64,000 nucleotides of DNA, from the NCBI GenBank assembly GCA_950295325.1, contig OX485803.1:41245554-41309553 (forward strand), read 5' to 3'. The stretch is from Polytrichum commune. Taxonomy: Eukaryota > Streptophyta > Polytrichopsida > Polytrichales > Polytrichaceae. The translations under genes and the position numbers were made by a program. Position 1 is the first letter of the stretch. Each line of letters begins with the position of its first letter. The notes beneath the pieces were generated by a model, which did no database searches, had not been told where the DNA came from, and worked only from the letters and a program-made list of their open reading frames with translations. Positions 1-10,059 of the stretch are shown piece after piece.

Positions 1-405
1 CACGATGCTTGAGGGACCAATAGAGTATGGGCATGCACGATGGATGTACAGTCTACATGGATTCCTACATGGCATCCAATGGACCATGTTTCATGGTCAC
101 TTGGACTATTCTCAAAAACCACCTCTTGTAGGTAGACCTGACACAAAACCGGGAGACCATGGCACTCCAAATGCTCGCAACCGTTGGTTTATTTTATTTT
201 ATCATGTGTGAGGACCCATATGAATAGAAATTCATTGAAATAGCATTCGGTTGAGGACCCGGTCACATATGACGTCGCACTACACTTGAGGATCCGTGAC
301 CATGCTACATGATTTGGGAGGTGTGTTGGGATGGCCTTTGGACACTTTCTTTTGGGCTCTCACAATTTCATGGTCACGGCTCTTGGCTCGTGTGTGAAGT
401 GGCCC
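1..405. mobile_element. right part of a Harbinger-like MITE (family A), cut by the window edge
   Basis: The right terminus at about 371-405 reads as the reverse complement of the left terminus of the element at 22597 (GGCCACTTCACAC followed by a GAGCCAAGAGCCGTGACC block). It is followed by TTA at 406-408, the target-site type of PIF/Harbinger elements. The segment at 120-160 (GACCTGACACAAAACCGGGAGACC) recurs near 22945 and, diverged, near 50385, which ties the three copies together. The left end lies outside the window or has decayed. No transposase is visible, so it is non-autonomous. Confidence 0.5.
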
Positions 406-1059
406 TTAGTTCATATCAGGTGCAAAGAGAGACACAAAATCCGCTACAATTTTATCCACTTGGCAAATGTCGGACTAAAACACAACTATGAAGTGGGAAC
501 AAAAGGTAGAAATTTAGCACCGGGCCTATGATGTAAACGCCCAGCCTATTTAGACAACTTGTGGTGTGAAATCAAATCATTAACAAGTGCTTCACAATTT
601 TTTGCAAATATCAAGAAGACTAGTTAGGGTCAGCTAGGTTTAGACTTTTAGGTAATTATATGATTATATGTTAAATGCTATACTACATATAATAATGTTT
701 CGCACACCTAGAGCATCTCATATTATGTGTAGTTATTTTATGAATTTTATTCACAATTAACATATTAGACCCTATATTTCATCGCATGTAATACTTATGT
801 TTTTCGTTAATTCCCTCCCCCCTCCCCGAGCCTACTTGATGGCTGACCTTTATTCTTTAACCCACTAGTTAAGAGTCATTCTCCCTATGTTGTGTGTGAC
901 CATCGATATGTCCATTTAAATTAACACACGATCTTCAATTTCATAACAAGCGGCTAGTCGCAAGATTGTTGTGCCCTATTATTGTCTTGTATACGTGGCT
1001 CATTCCGGTTGGTTGTCCAATCAAGGCCAAAGTTTGGCTCATTTTAGAGACCACTTTAG
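406..1059. other. AT-rich intergenic stretch, nothing recognised
   Basis: There is no ORF with recognisable similarity and no clear repeat. Several short AT-rich runs are present. It ends at the SINE insertion site. Confidence 0.5.
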
Positions 1060-1071
1060 ATCAACACTCAC
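1060..1071. repeat. target-site duplication, left copy (SINE)
   Basis: ATCAACACTCAC occurs here and identically at 1441-1452, directly flanking the SINE. A perfect 12-bp duplication is the mark of target-primed reverse transcription and implies a fairly young insertion. Confidence 0.85.
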
Positions 1072-1440
1072 GGGCACCACGGGCCTTGGCTTGGTAGTTA
1101 GGGCTCATGGCCCCCAATGAGGAGGTTGTGGGTTCTATTCCCCATGCCGGCGTGGTGCTCACCACCTTAGTCCACCCAACTATGGTGGGGGGTCCTTGGA
1201 CCTTGTTGTATGGGTACCTCAAAGCCCTTTGGGGGGATACCATGTCCGGTATCTTCAAGGCACTAGTGGCTAGCTAGGAACTAGTATAGTGTGTCACTAT
1301 AGTGTCCATCCTCGAAAGGGGAGAGTAGTATTGTCCCAATTGTCCCCTTGTCCAGTGGGTATCGGGTCATTGGCATTACGAACGGACACTTTATTCACGC
1401 CGGCCCCTTGCTAAAAAGGGACCGGAGTTTCTATCTATCT
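1072..1440 (+). mobile_element. tRNA-derived SINE with LINE-type 3' tail
   Basis: This 369-bp element has a tRNA-like head. An A-box-like block (TGGCTTGGTAGTTAGGGC, about 1087-1104) is followed by a B-box GGTTCTATTCC at about 1131-1141, close to the pol III consensus GGTTCGANTCC. No long ORF is present. The 3' end carries a hairpin with CCGG arms at 1400-1403 and 1422-1425 and then a (TCTA)n tail. The last 160 bp or so align with the 3' end of the LINE-like element at 4664-8403, including TTTATTCAC, the CCGGCCCC...AAAAGGGACCGGAGTT hairpin and the AGTAGTATT block. A perfect 12-bp target duplication flanks it. By analogy with known SINE families it should be transcribed by RNA polymerase III and mobilised in trans by the LINE that shares its tail. 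The tRNA of origin is not identified. Confidence 0.85.
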
Positions 1441-1452
1441 ATCAACACTCAC
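1441..1452. repeat. target-site duplication, right copy (SINE)
   Basis: ATCAACACTCAC, identical to 1060-1071, lies immediately after the (TCTA)n tail. Confidence 0.85.
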
Positions 1453-1779
1453 TTAACTTACAATTGGACTCCACTTGAAGAACGAGTTACTAACACCATC
1501 AAATCATAACATATATGTGGGCGAGTACAGTTGGTTGTCAAAGACTTTGGCCTATTTCAAAGACCACCCCTAGGCCTCTTCCCTCAAGTTGAAGCCCAAT
1601 GAATAAGATATTCATACGAGTTAAAAAAAATCAAGAGGAAAATGGCTACACACACGACTTGGATTTGCTAATCATCTTGCACTAATCTTGCTTTTCAAAT
1701 CCTACAAGAAGTGGGTGCAGAGCTAAAAGTGCCCATTCCAGACTTGCTTACCTTACAAGTTAACCTTGAAAAAGCTTGA

Positions 1780-2830
1780 AATATTCATACCTCTCAACAC
1801 CCATTGTCGGGTGCAATCAGTGAGCACACTTGGCTAGAGAGTTACTAGCATGCAAGGGCCAATGCACATGGTGGTGCTTGCGAAATTGAAATGAAAGTAA
1901 AGACCTAGGGCGGATTTCCCTTTGTAATACTAAGAGGAATCCTCGTTTTACGTAATTGCACCCCACGTATTTCAAAATGCACTAAGTTTCTTGGCGAGGC
2001 ATGCATTACATTTCTCCAACCAACTTTCAGAGCTGTCGAACTCCGTTCTTAATTGGGTCTTGACGTTCGGTATTTGCAACACAATGTTGAGGAATGGCGC
2101 AAAAGTGTTTAACCCTCGGAGAGCAATTTCATGACGACATGCAACAAGAAAACGGTAGAACCGTGAGGCTCTGTCCTTTACTATGAAAGACTATAACTGT
2201 AGTTGTCCACTTTGCTCATGCCATTCCATGGCTATTTACTATACCAAACATTTATTGGATTTTGTGCACCTTCTTCTCAAATGCAAGTCAAGGATTGAAG
2301 CTACTCATTTATGACCTGAAATTTCTAAAATAAATAATCAAGAACTCCTGAAATAACTATAGTTAACTAGATTTCTTTCAATACATTTTAGGGAGAAATC
2401 ATATATATATAAACTATAGTTAACATTCACATTAAATAAAGTGGACCAAAAATAACAAGAATAAGTAACGTCCAAGTGTGAACGCAAAGTGGTTAGGAAA
2501 TTTGCTCTTGAAACAAAGAAGTTGATGCATAGTCTCTGTCCTACAGACAAAGCCAATAAACAACACACGTGTTTCACAAGATCTTCTATGCTTATGAACA
2601 TACCTGCAATATGTTGCATTCTCGTGGGCAACCTACAACCACATGCAAACACGCTTTTTTTGTGGATGCAACACATTGCAGTTGAATATATATATATATA
2701 TAAGTGCAGAAGATCGTTGCGAAATGCCCAGGTGATTTCTCTTCTCTTTGGTGTTAAGTCGACTTTGCCCCTCCAAATGTTGCACTGGTGTGCTTGCTTG
2801 TAACTTAAATTATCAATTTAACATCACAGG
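1780..2830. repeat. unit 1 of a diverged 1.1-kb duplicated sequence
   Basis: Several blocks occur in the same order and orientation at 12540-13620. They are the ATTCATACCTCTCAA / CAATCAGTGAGCACA / GGGCCA(A/G)TGCACATGGTGGTGC block (about 1785-1880), the TGAGGAATGGCGCA / AACCCTCGGAGAGCA block (about 2090-2130), and a long block from about 2570 to 2810 containing ACCTGCAAT(A/G)TGTTGCATTCTCGTGG, GCCCAGGTGATTTCTCTT and GGTGTTAAGTCGACT. A run of TA dinucleotides at about 2685-2700 is specific to this copy. No protein or terminal repeat was recognised. It is either an old segmental duplication or two copies of an unidentified transposon. Confidence 0.65.
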
Positions 2831-4650
2831 ATCATCATCTCCATGCACCACACTATCTTCCAAAGAAGAGCTCCGTAAGATTCCTGATATTTGGTGTGAG
2901 GAAGAAGATGTTGATATGCCCAAGGATGCCAGGGGAGCTACTAACCGAAATTGCGTGCATCCATCAAAGCCTTCATTATTTGGACCATTGGTCTTAATCC
3001 CATACTCTGAACTGAACACCTCTTCTTCTTCTTCTTCTTCTTCTTCTTCTTTTCCCAATCGACATGCTTTATCAGTGTTAAGTTCCAAATTGTGCCAACC
3101 TTTTCATAGCAGCCGGTCATTAGTAGGACGGTCTCGTGTTTTAATAATGGTTGAGTGTGATTTTTTTCTTGGTTGCCCTCTTTATTGTGCTTTAAATGTA
3201 ATTTTTTTGTTTGCAATATCAGGAGCAATTCATGTTCATCGAGTTCTTTGGGCAAGATGAGAAATCCCTCACATTATTTAGGCCACGGAGATGAATGATG
3301 CCCTGTGCGATGGCACCTCTAGAAATGGCCCCACCTCGGCCACCACAACGTTCTTTAATTTCCTTTCAATCTAGCATATTACAGCTTCCTTCCTAGCTTT
3401 TTTGGGGGCCATCAGCCTCGCTTGACCTGGATTTTCTTTGGGGTGTTGATCCAGTCCAGAAATGTCTCTTGTAATCCTAAAGTCGACGTGCTCGTAACCA
3501 TCGACATTTACATAGTGTTGCGCATTTTCGGCCCTACACGCCTTTGGTTTCGCGGTTATGGAGACCATCATGGTTAGAACGGACCCGAATCATAGGTCAT
3601 GGGACACCCCTAGTTACAGGTTACACACCATTGCCATGGTTAAAAGGGTAAGATGTTGATTACAAAATTTAATTGGAAATAAAGTCTTAGGGTTGCATTT
3701 TATCGCACATGCAGATGATTAAGAGAAATTGTACGATTGTTATCCATGACACTTGTAACAAGAGGAACAAGAAGGAAAACTCCGGTCTTTGGGGGAGGCT
3801 CGAGTGAATAGAATGTACGTTTGTGAAACATCCGTGGCCACTTGTAACAAGAAAACATATGACTCTCAACCATGATGCCACACGCTGATACAACCACATG
3901 GCATGGGCATCCCGCCTGCCAAGATTCAAATGGAACCCTAATGTGAGCACTAACCCTAAGGTGGGGTTGTTAGTTTTGTCATGCTAAGCTCAAAATCGTT
4001 TTTCAAAGTGGATATTGTGTTTCACTGTTGCTCACGAGATGGATGGCAGAATAATGCCATGATGTTGACTTACAAACCCCAATGTGCATTCGATTGTGTC
4101 AAATATACACCGCATTGTTTTTGACATGTAGTTGCAAATGTTTTGTATACTCGTGCATTTACACAATTGCAGAATTTGTGGTTCATGTCATTCATGGAGT
4201 GTTGCCAAATATTCTAGTGTGTAGGAACTCTCTTGTGCGATTTTGCATCGTTTTTTTTGTCGATGCTTTCTCATGGGATTGGATTTGCCCTAATTGGTGA
4301 GGGATTTTTGTTCAGTGCACGTTCTTCTTTCCTTGGATGTAGGGTTTACATGGGGACCCAAGAAGCATACCTAAGGGTTTTGCTACAATCCATTGTACCC
4401 AAAGTATCCCACCAAAAGGTTTTGTGGTGATGCCCATGCCAAAAAAAAATTATATTCAAGAAATTCACAATGTTGTTGTTTTGAACCTTAAAATTGCATG
4501 CAACACACAACAATATATGAAATATATCCTAATCTACTTGAAAGCCACCCATTATTATATCCAAGGCATGCTACGATTTCAGTGGAGCTTCACATATCAT
4601 TGAGGCCATGGTGGTTGAAGAATGAGCTATTTCTAAAGTTGAGATAAGTA
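2831..4650. other. intergenic, no recognised gene; (TTC)n microsatellite
   Basis: A (TTC)n run of about 30 bp lies at about 3021-3051 and makes polyserine in a 170-codon ORF (2748-3260) that I do not recognise. The part before the microsatellite has ordinary amino-acid composition and could be a gene fragment, but nothing else supports it. The rest, to the LINE insertion site, shows no recognisable coding or repeat structure. Confidence 0.4.
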
Positions 4651-4651
4651 G

Positions 4652-4663
4652 TGTTGTTCACAA
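4652..4663. repeat. target-site duplication, left copy (LINE-like element)
   Basis: TGTTGTTCACAA occurs here and identically at 8404-8415, exactly where the A/C-rich element begins and where its (TTC)n tail ends. It fixes both boundaries of the insertion. Confidence 0.85.
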
Positions 4664-7600
4664 GGGAAAATGGCTCCGCACCGCAGCACGACGAACCGAG
4701 AGGGGAAGATCCACAACAGACTGTCGTGCAGACTGAACGTAGCAACCACAGACAGCTTCGATCCGGCACAACAACAACAACACCGCTGACTACCAACAAG
4801 CCCACAACACCCAACACAATCACCGCAAACAACAACAAACTCCGGGAGCGACACAGACGGATCTTGAAGACTACGTTTTTATTAGTGTTATGGGCACTAA
4901 TCGGCCTCAACAATACAAGAGATCAAGAACGTTGTGCCCCATCTGCTACAAGTCGCCGCCATCCTAACCCTAGATCTAAAACTAAGCCACCAGAGTCCCT
5001 CCCCTCCCTTCCACCAGATCCGAAGCCCCCGCACCCATGGCGCACCAGCCCGCTGCCTCCTCATCATACAGAAGGAAGCCGTCAACACCAACAATGGAGT
5101 CGCCCCACCAACAACGCCCGAGCCCGAGCACTCCCACGCAGGAGCAACCATCAACATCAACAACAGATCCTGCGCCGACACAACACCGAAGAGCCTCCCA
5201 CAAGCGCCACCAGCTCCTCCACCGAACGCTCGCAACACACCTCCCATCAATACACATCACCGAACACCCACCGCACCACCTCAAGGTATTACTCACATCT
5301 GCACCCTAACGTAGCTGCATACCACACATTTATGCTAGGCGCAACAGTATCTCTCCACACAAACGCCACACAAAGACAACCCAAACAGTTACCTCCACCT
5401 CGAAAACCCTCAATCAGGCACTATCACACTCAAAAGCACACACAAAAAAGAGCTGAAAGACATACCTTCCGCGATCACCACCACACGTTTCAAAACGCAT
5501 GCCACCTGCTTCAACACTCAAGTCGATCCGCTGACAACTCGGCCCCTCCTACCTCCACACAAATGCGACCCTCCCACAAAGACTACACAAACATGGATAC
5601 AAAACCATCTCACCTTACCGTACTAAGAAGCCATCCGAAAGCTCCCTCGCCGAGAACACCGCATAGTAGTCGCTTGCAGCACGCCAATCGCCGAGGCCCA
5701 GATCCTCCCACTCTCACACCAACAAGCACACAAGAAAACCCCATACCTAAGAACCACCTACTAACCCCTGGCAATACACCCCCAACCCTCACAACCCCTA
5801 TATCACATATTTATAACGATGATGGGCGCCATATAATTACCATTCCGGAGCAAAAATTACAATGGCTATAGGAACAATATCAAAACGCACTCCATCAATC
5901 GTACAATTTAGAACCCCCCACACAATCATTTGAAAAGGAAGTAGTATGATTGTACCAACGGTACAAATATAGAATGCCTAAAAACGACCCCCTTAAACTC
6001 TCCCACTACACATTACCACATGCCATCCTTGAACACATCATTGACTCATTCCAAATCACACATTCACACTTCTCATCCCCAGTAACATGTCCCACATCAC
6101 TAAGACAATTCTCCTCCCCATTCCTTAGAGATAAAGTCTTTGGGTCAACAGGGACAACCTTTCAACATAAATGGATTGGGAATGGGTATGCCCACCCTCA
6201 TTCCAAAAAAGACATTCAACAAGCCCTCCATTGGGCACGACTTGCAGCTCAAAACGACCCAGATACAATAACAATACTCATAAACACCGACCCCGATTGG
6301 TACCACAACCTACATCCCCATAATGGTCATTTTTTGGACTCGCACGTCATCACACATTTTAAAGCAGATACCATTACATACGACGAACCCACAATACCAC
6401 CCGAATTACAAATCGAACCCCGAATAGAAAGCCGCGACATTCAAGTATTATGCATACACCACAAAACTTCTCCCCCTCGGCCAAGAAACTATGCATGTCA
6501 AATGGACACCATTGGCACCACACTACAAATACCCACCATATTCACCACAAATGTACCACCAACACCATTTAATACCACAGTAAATCGAAGTAAGAAATGG
6601 TCCCAACTCGCATACCCTCCTTCCCCACCGTCGATCCAAATTACTAATACCCCCCTACTCACTAACCACAACATATGCCTACCCCTCAAATACCAACCGC
6701 AATTTTGCTATTATATGGATGGATCATTTATACCCCCCAAAGCAATAACCCAATAACACTGGAGGCGAGAAAAAGCAGGGTATGGTATATACAACCCTTT
6801 CAAAAATCTCAAAATCGTAGAAAGATTACCAGGACTCCAAAATATTTTAAGAGCAGAACTCATGGCTATACACCACACCCTCCGCCTCCTTACTACCACA
6901 TATCATAATGAACCCGCACATATTTTCACAGATTGTCTCAATGTTTTATATCTCATAAACACACAAACAAAACACCCAACCGTACATAATAGTCACCCAG
7001 ACAAGAAAATACTCGAATCTATAGTTAAAATGTTACAAGACCGCACACAAACCACCACACTTCATAAAGTCAAAGCCCACACGAATATTAGTGGCAACGA
7101 GCAAGCGGATAAATTAGCCAAAATGGGATGTGAATTAGAACATAGAGATGCACTAGCAACACACGAACATGCACACCCCACTCCATATTATCTCCACAAA
7201 AAGTGGTGGCACTCAATGCAAGACACACCCGATAAAGGTCCCATACGACACCTTGGAAAATACATCCTTAAACACGACAAAAAGCACAACCTAACAATTA
7301 TGGCATCCCAAACACACCAATTACACAAATGGCTTGACAACAAAGACATTGACAAACCATTATCAAATGCTTTTTGGAACAACCCGGTTATCACCGATAA
7401 ACAAAAAACATGCCTAGTAAAATTTAGAACTGACCAATATATGGGACATGCCAGGAAACAACTCTTCTTTGGTAGAACCGCATACCCATCGATATCCCAC
7501 ACATGCCCTATTTGTAACTCATCAGAAGCAGATACATGGTTACATGTACTCCTTAAATGTAAACAACAACACATCCACGCACTAATCACAAATAGACATA

Positions 7601-8403
7601 ACAAAGCGGTATGGGAAATCCGTAAACTTCTCATCTCAAACAAACTTACTAGATATTATACACTTGTGAACGCAGGAACACACAACGATTCTCCACAAGA
7701 AAATACAGTACCTACATGGCTACTACCATGCACATGCAACACCCAACGATGTCATTGCAATGCTCGGCTCAAACCCGACATATTATGTGTCATCGGTCAT
7801 CCATACAAATCCTTCCCCACTAGAAGCACCCACACAAGAAGTCACAATACAATACATAGAATTCACATATTGTAATGACAGGTTCTCGGCCGAAACACTA
7901 GAAAGAAAAACCATGAAATATCAACCACTTATTAACACCCTCACTACAAAAGGATGGAAGGTTGCCCCACTCATAGTACTAGCATCCGGCGCTAGAGCCA
8001 CAACTCATATCCCCTCGATGAAGGCACTAGAAACACAACTCAAACTTCCCACATCACAAATTAGGCACACATTTCAACAAATCAACATAATCGCCATACA
8101 ATATGCACACTCAATACTAATCCACAAAAGACGGATAGAAAATAAGCAACCTATCAATAATCTACAAAACTATACTTAAATCTTTAAAACCCAATGTACT
8201 CACCCCCTAAGCCCATTCCACCGGTTAACCCGGTAAAAAAAAAAATACTTGTTACTAATATAGTGTCTACTCCCTGAAAAGGGTGAAGTAGTATTACACC
8301 CAACGCCATTACCCTGGGGTGTGGCTTAGGATGTCCTACGAACAAATACTTTATTCACTCCGGCCCCTAAAAGGGACCGGAGTTCTTCTTCTTCTTCTTC
8401 TTC
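4664..8403 (+). mobile_element. LINE-like non-LTR retroelement with RNase H and restriction-like endonuclease
   Basis: This 3,740-bp insertion is bounded by a perfect 12-bp duplication. Its + strand is strikingly poor in G and T and rich in A and C, unlike its surroundings. It starts with GGGAAAATGG and ends in a CCGG-armed hairpin (8360-8380) followed by (TTC)n, which is a microsatellite tail and not poly(A). Roughly 1.2 kb of proline-, threonine- and arginine-rich coding sequence at the 5' side is low complexity. The decayed C-terminal coding part is described separately. No reverse transcriptase motif (for example Y/F-A-D-D in a palm context) was found in any + frame, so this is either a 5'-truncated copy or a non-autonomous derivative. 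RNase H together with a restriction-like endonuclease recalls the Dualen/RandI group of algae; seed-plant LINEs (L1, RTE) use an apurinic endonuclease instead. Confidence 0.8.
5872..8179 (+). pseudogene. broken retroelement protein: MTase-like domain, RNase H, CCHC finger, restriction-like endonuclease
   Basis: One frame stays open from before 4664 to about 7,810 except for three nonsense codons: TAG 5869-5871, TGA 5947-5949 and TAA 6754-6756. A +1 shift near 7,800-7,830 then moves the C-terminus into the frame ending at 8179. Order of domains: (1) about 5950-6480, a block with HFSSPV, FGSTGTTF, W-x-GNGYAHP and TILINTDPDWY, which by eye resembles the PCIF1/CAPAM methyltransferase fold (low certainty; the NPPF-like motif is degenerate here). 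(2) about 6710-7140, RNase H with YYMDGS, RAELMAI, IFTDCL and VKAH...GNEQADKLAK, so all expected acidic residues are present. (3) about 7505-7620, CPIC...H...C followed by a distal RHN, as in R2-type elements. (4) about 7770-8060, KPDILCV, then YIEFTYCNDRF and ERKTMKYQPLI, a PD-(D/E)XK nuclease pattern. It cannot be expressed as one protein in this copy. Confidence 0.7.
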
Positions 8404-8415
8404 TGTTGTTCACAA
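8404..8415. repeat. target-site duplication, right copy (LINE-like element)
   Basis: TGTTGTTCACAA, identical to 4652-4663, directly follows the (TTC)n tail. Confidence 0.85.
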
Positions 8416-10059
8416 TATTGTTTCTAGTTCCATTTGAACATTCACTTAGCGGTGAAAACACAATTACTTTCTGATACAACATTTCCACATGACCTCTGTA
8501 TATACCATTTTCAACAATCATTGGCACTAATTGATACCTACAAACACATACATATGATGCATAATACCCAAACTACTCAAGCATAGTCACACTTCATAAA
8601 AACATGTTTAATTTGATTGTGAGTAAGCAACTCTAGCACGCACATGCATGATCGATCTTGATCAACTCTATATTGGTAGCATTCACACTCGCACTCAAGT
8701 TTCTTGCAAACTAGTGTATGTGTAACTAACAATTCTGCCTATTAGTTTTATTGCACTCATAGGGATGCGAATGAGGAAACCTCTTTACTGATCATTCTAA
8801 CAATTGTGACTAGCCATGTGATTAATCTTATTACCATGTTAGCACTAAGTATCTAATGCGAAACAAACTTAGTGGATGTAATTAATACTCCCATTCGTCA
8901 AGCATTGGAAGAGGTATCAGTATGTCAACCGGACTTGATGCTCAACCGGACACATCCCTAGTTGATGTTGTAGATGTTGAAAGGTTTCTTTGGGAAGCGC
9001 GTTAGTGAAAAATGTCAACACATTGGTCATGGGGGGAGACATAAAAAGGAAGGCATGTAGAGTAGGTTTTGCGAATGACATGCTACTGGACACTCATGTG
9101 TTTGATTCTTTTGATAAAATTCGGGGTTTTAATGAGGCGAAAAACACCCTGATTATCAATGAATAACATGGGTAGGAGAGATGGAAGTTTACCAAGGCTG
9201 GAGAGTAATCGTTGGTGCTAGATGATCTCTTTGGTAGTAGAGACGCTGCAAAATACTTTGGTTCGGTGGTGTTGCTAGGACAACTAGCATGTTTGCAAAC
9301 AGACCAAAGGATATTAGGATCGTGATTCACAAATATGATAAGTCTAGAGCAAGAGCGACGATCATCCAGGTCCATGACAAAATTTGCATCGTCTGGGTAA
9401 TGCCGAAACGTTTCACGTGGAAAGAGAGACGTGGCTTCTCTAATGATCCAGGATCTCTAGACAGTCTATTTGATACAAGCAGATGATCTATTGGAGCTTA
9501 TGTATTCAAATATATTGAGTCACCAAAATCACCCTTTGCTTGTTCCATTGACTGCTCTTGCATCTACCTTAAAACCAAAAATATATATCGGAACAAATCC
9601 TCGATACATAATCCTATACAACTTAGCAGAATTAGAATCACTCAAACAAACCTAACAATGACATAGTTATGTTGTTAATGCCCAGATCACTGCTACACCT
9701 TATATGGAACTGCATCAAATTCTTCGCATTCTCTTTCTTCACAGGTTCTGATACTCACTTCTGTTTGTTTGTGTTAATGCTATTGTTGTAAATGTTACTG
9801 TCATTGCATCACTCTTTGAAGCATACTCATATTGTCTTGACTTGCTCTCTTTCATATTGCCTCGTATTTCAATTGAAGGGTATGTGTCATGTTGGTTAGG
9901 GTTTCAGTTGTGAGCGATTCATTCTTCAATTGTATTTATTTCTTGATTGGAAGCATCTGGAACAATTTGCTCTGCATCATTTTGTGTTTATTCCGATTAG
10001 AACTAGTGTCAGTTTGAGTTACATTTAGCTTTTTGTTTGGTTAGGGTTACAATTTCTTC
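8416..10059. other. intergenic, nothing recognised
   Basis: The stretch is AT-rich. The short ORFs around 9289-9655 show no family signature. Its last few hundred bases may belong to the transposon that carries the transposase remnant at 10060-11096, but I could not find terminal inverted repeats. Confidence 0.4.

Noticed and set aside
1072-1150. A genuine tRNA gene
   Set aside because: The A- and B-box-like blocks are present, but a cloverleaf with a proper acceptor stem cannot be drawn, and the sequence continues into a LINE-type tail with target duplication, so it is a SINE head.
4897-5296. Overlapping ORFs on the - strand in the 5' part of the LINE
   Set aside because: They are glycine- and valine-rich shadows of the A/C-rich + strand, with no motif.
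7188-7643. A 151-codon ORF on the - strand
   Set aside because: It is the antisense shadow of the RNase H/CCHC part of the retroelement; the biased A/C composition of the + strand creates long antisense frames.
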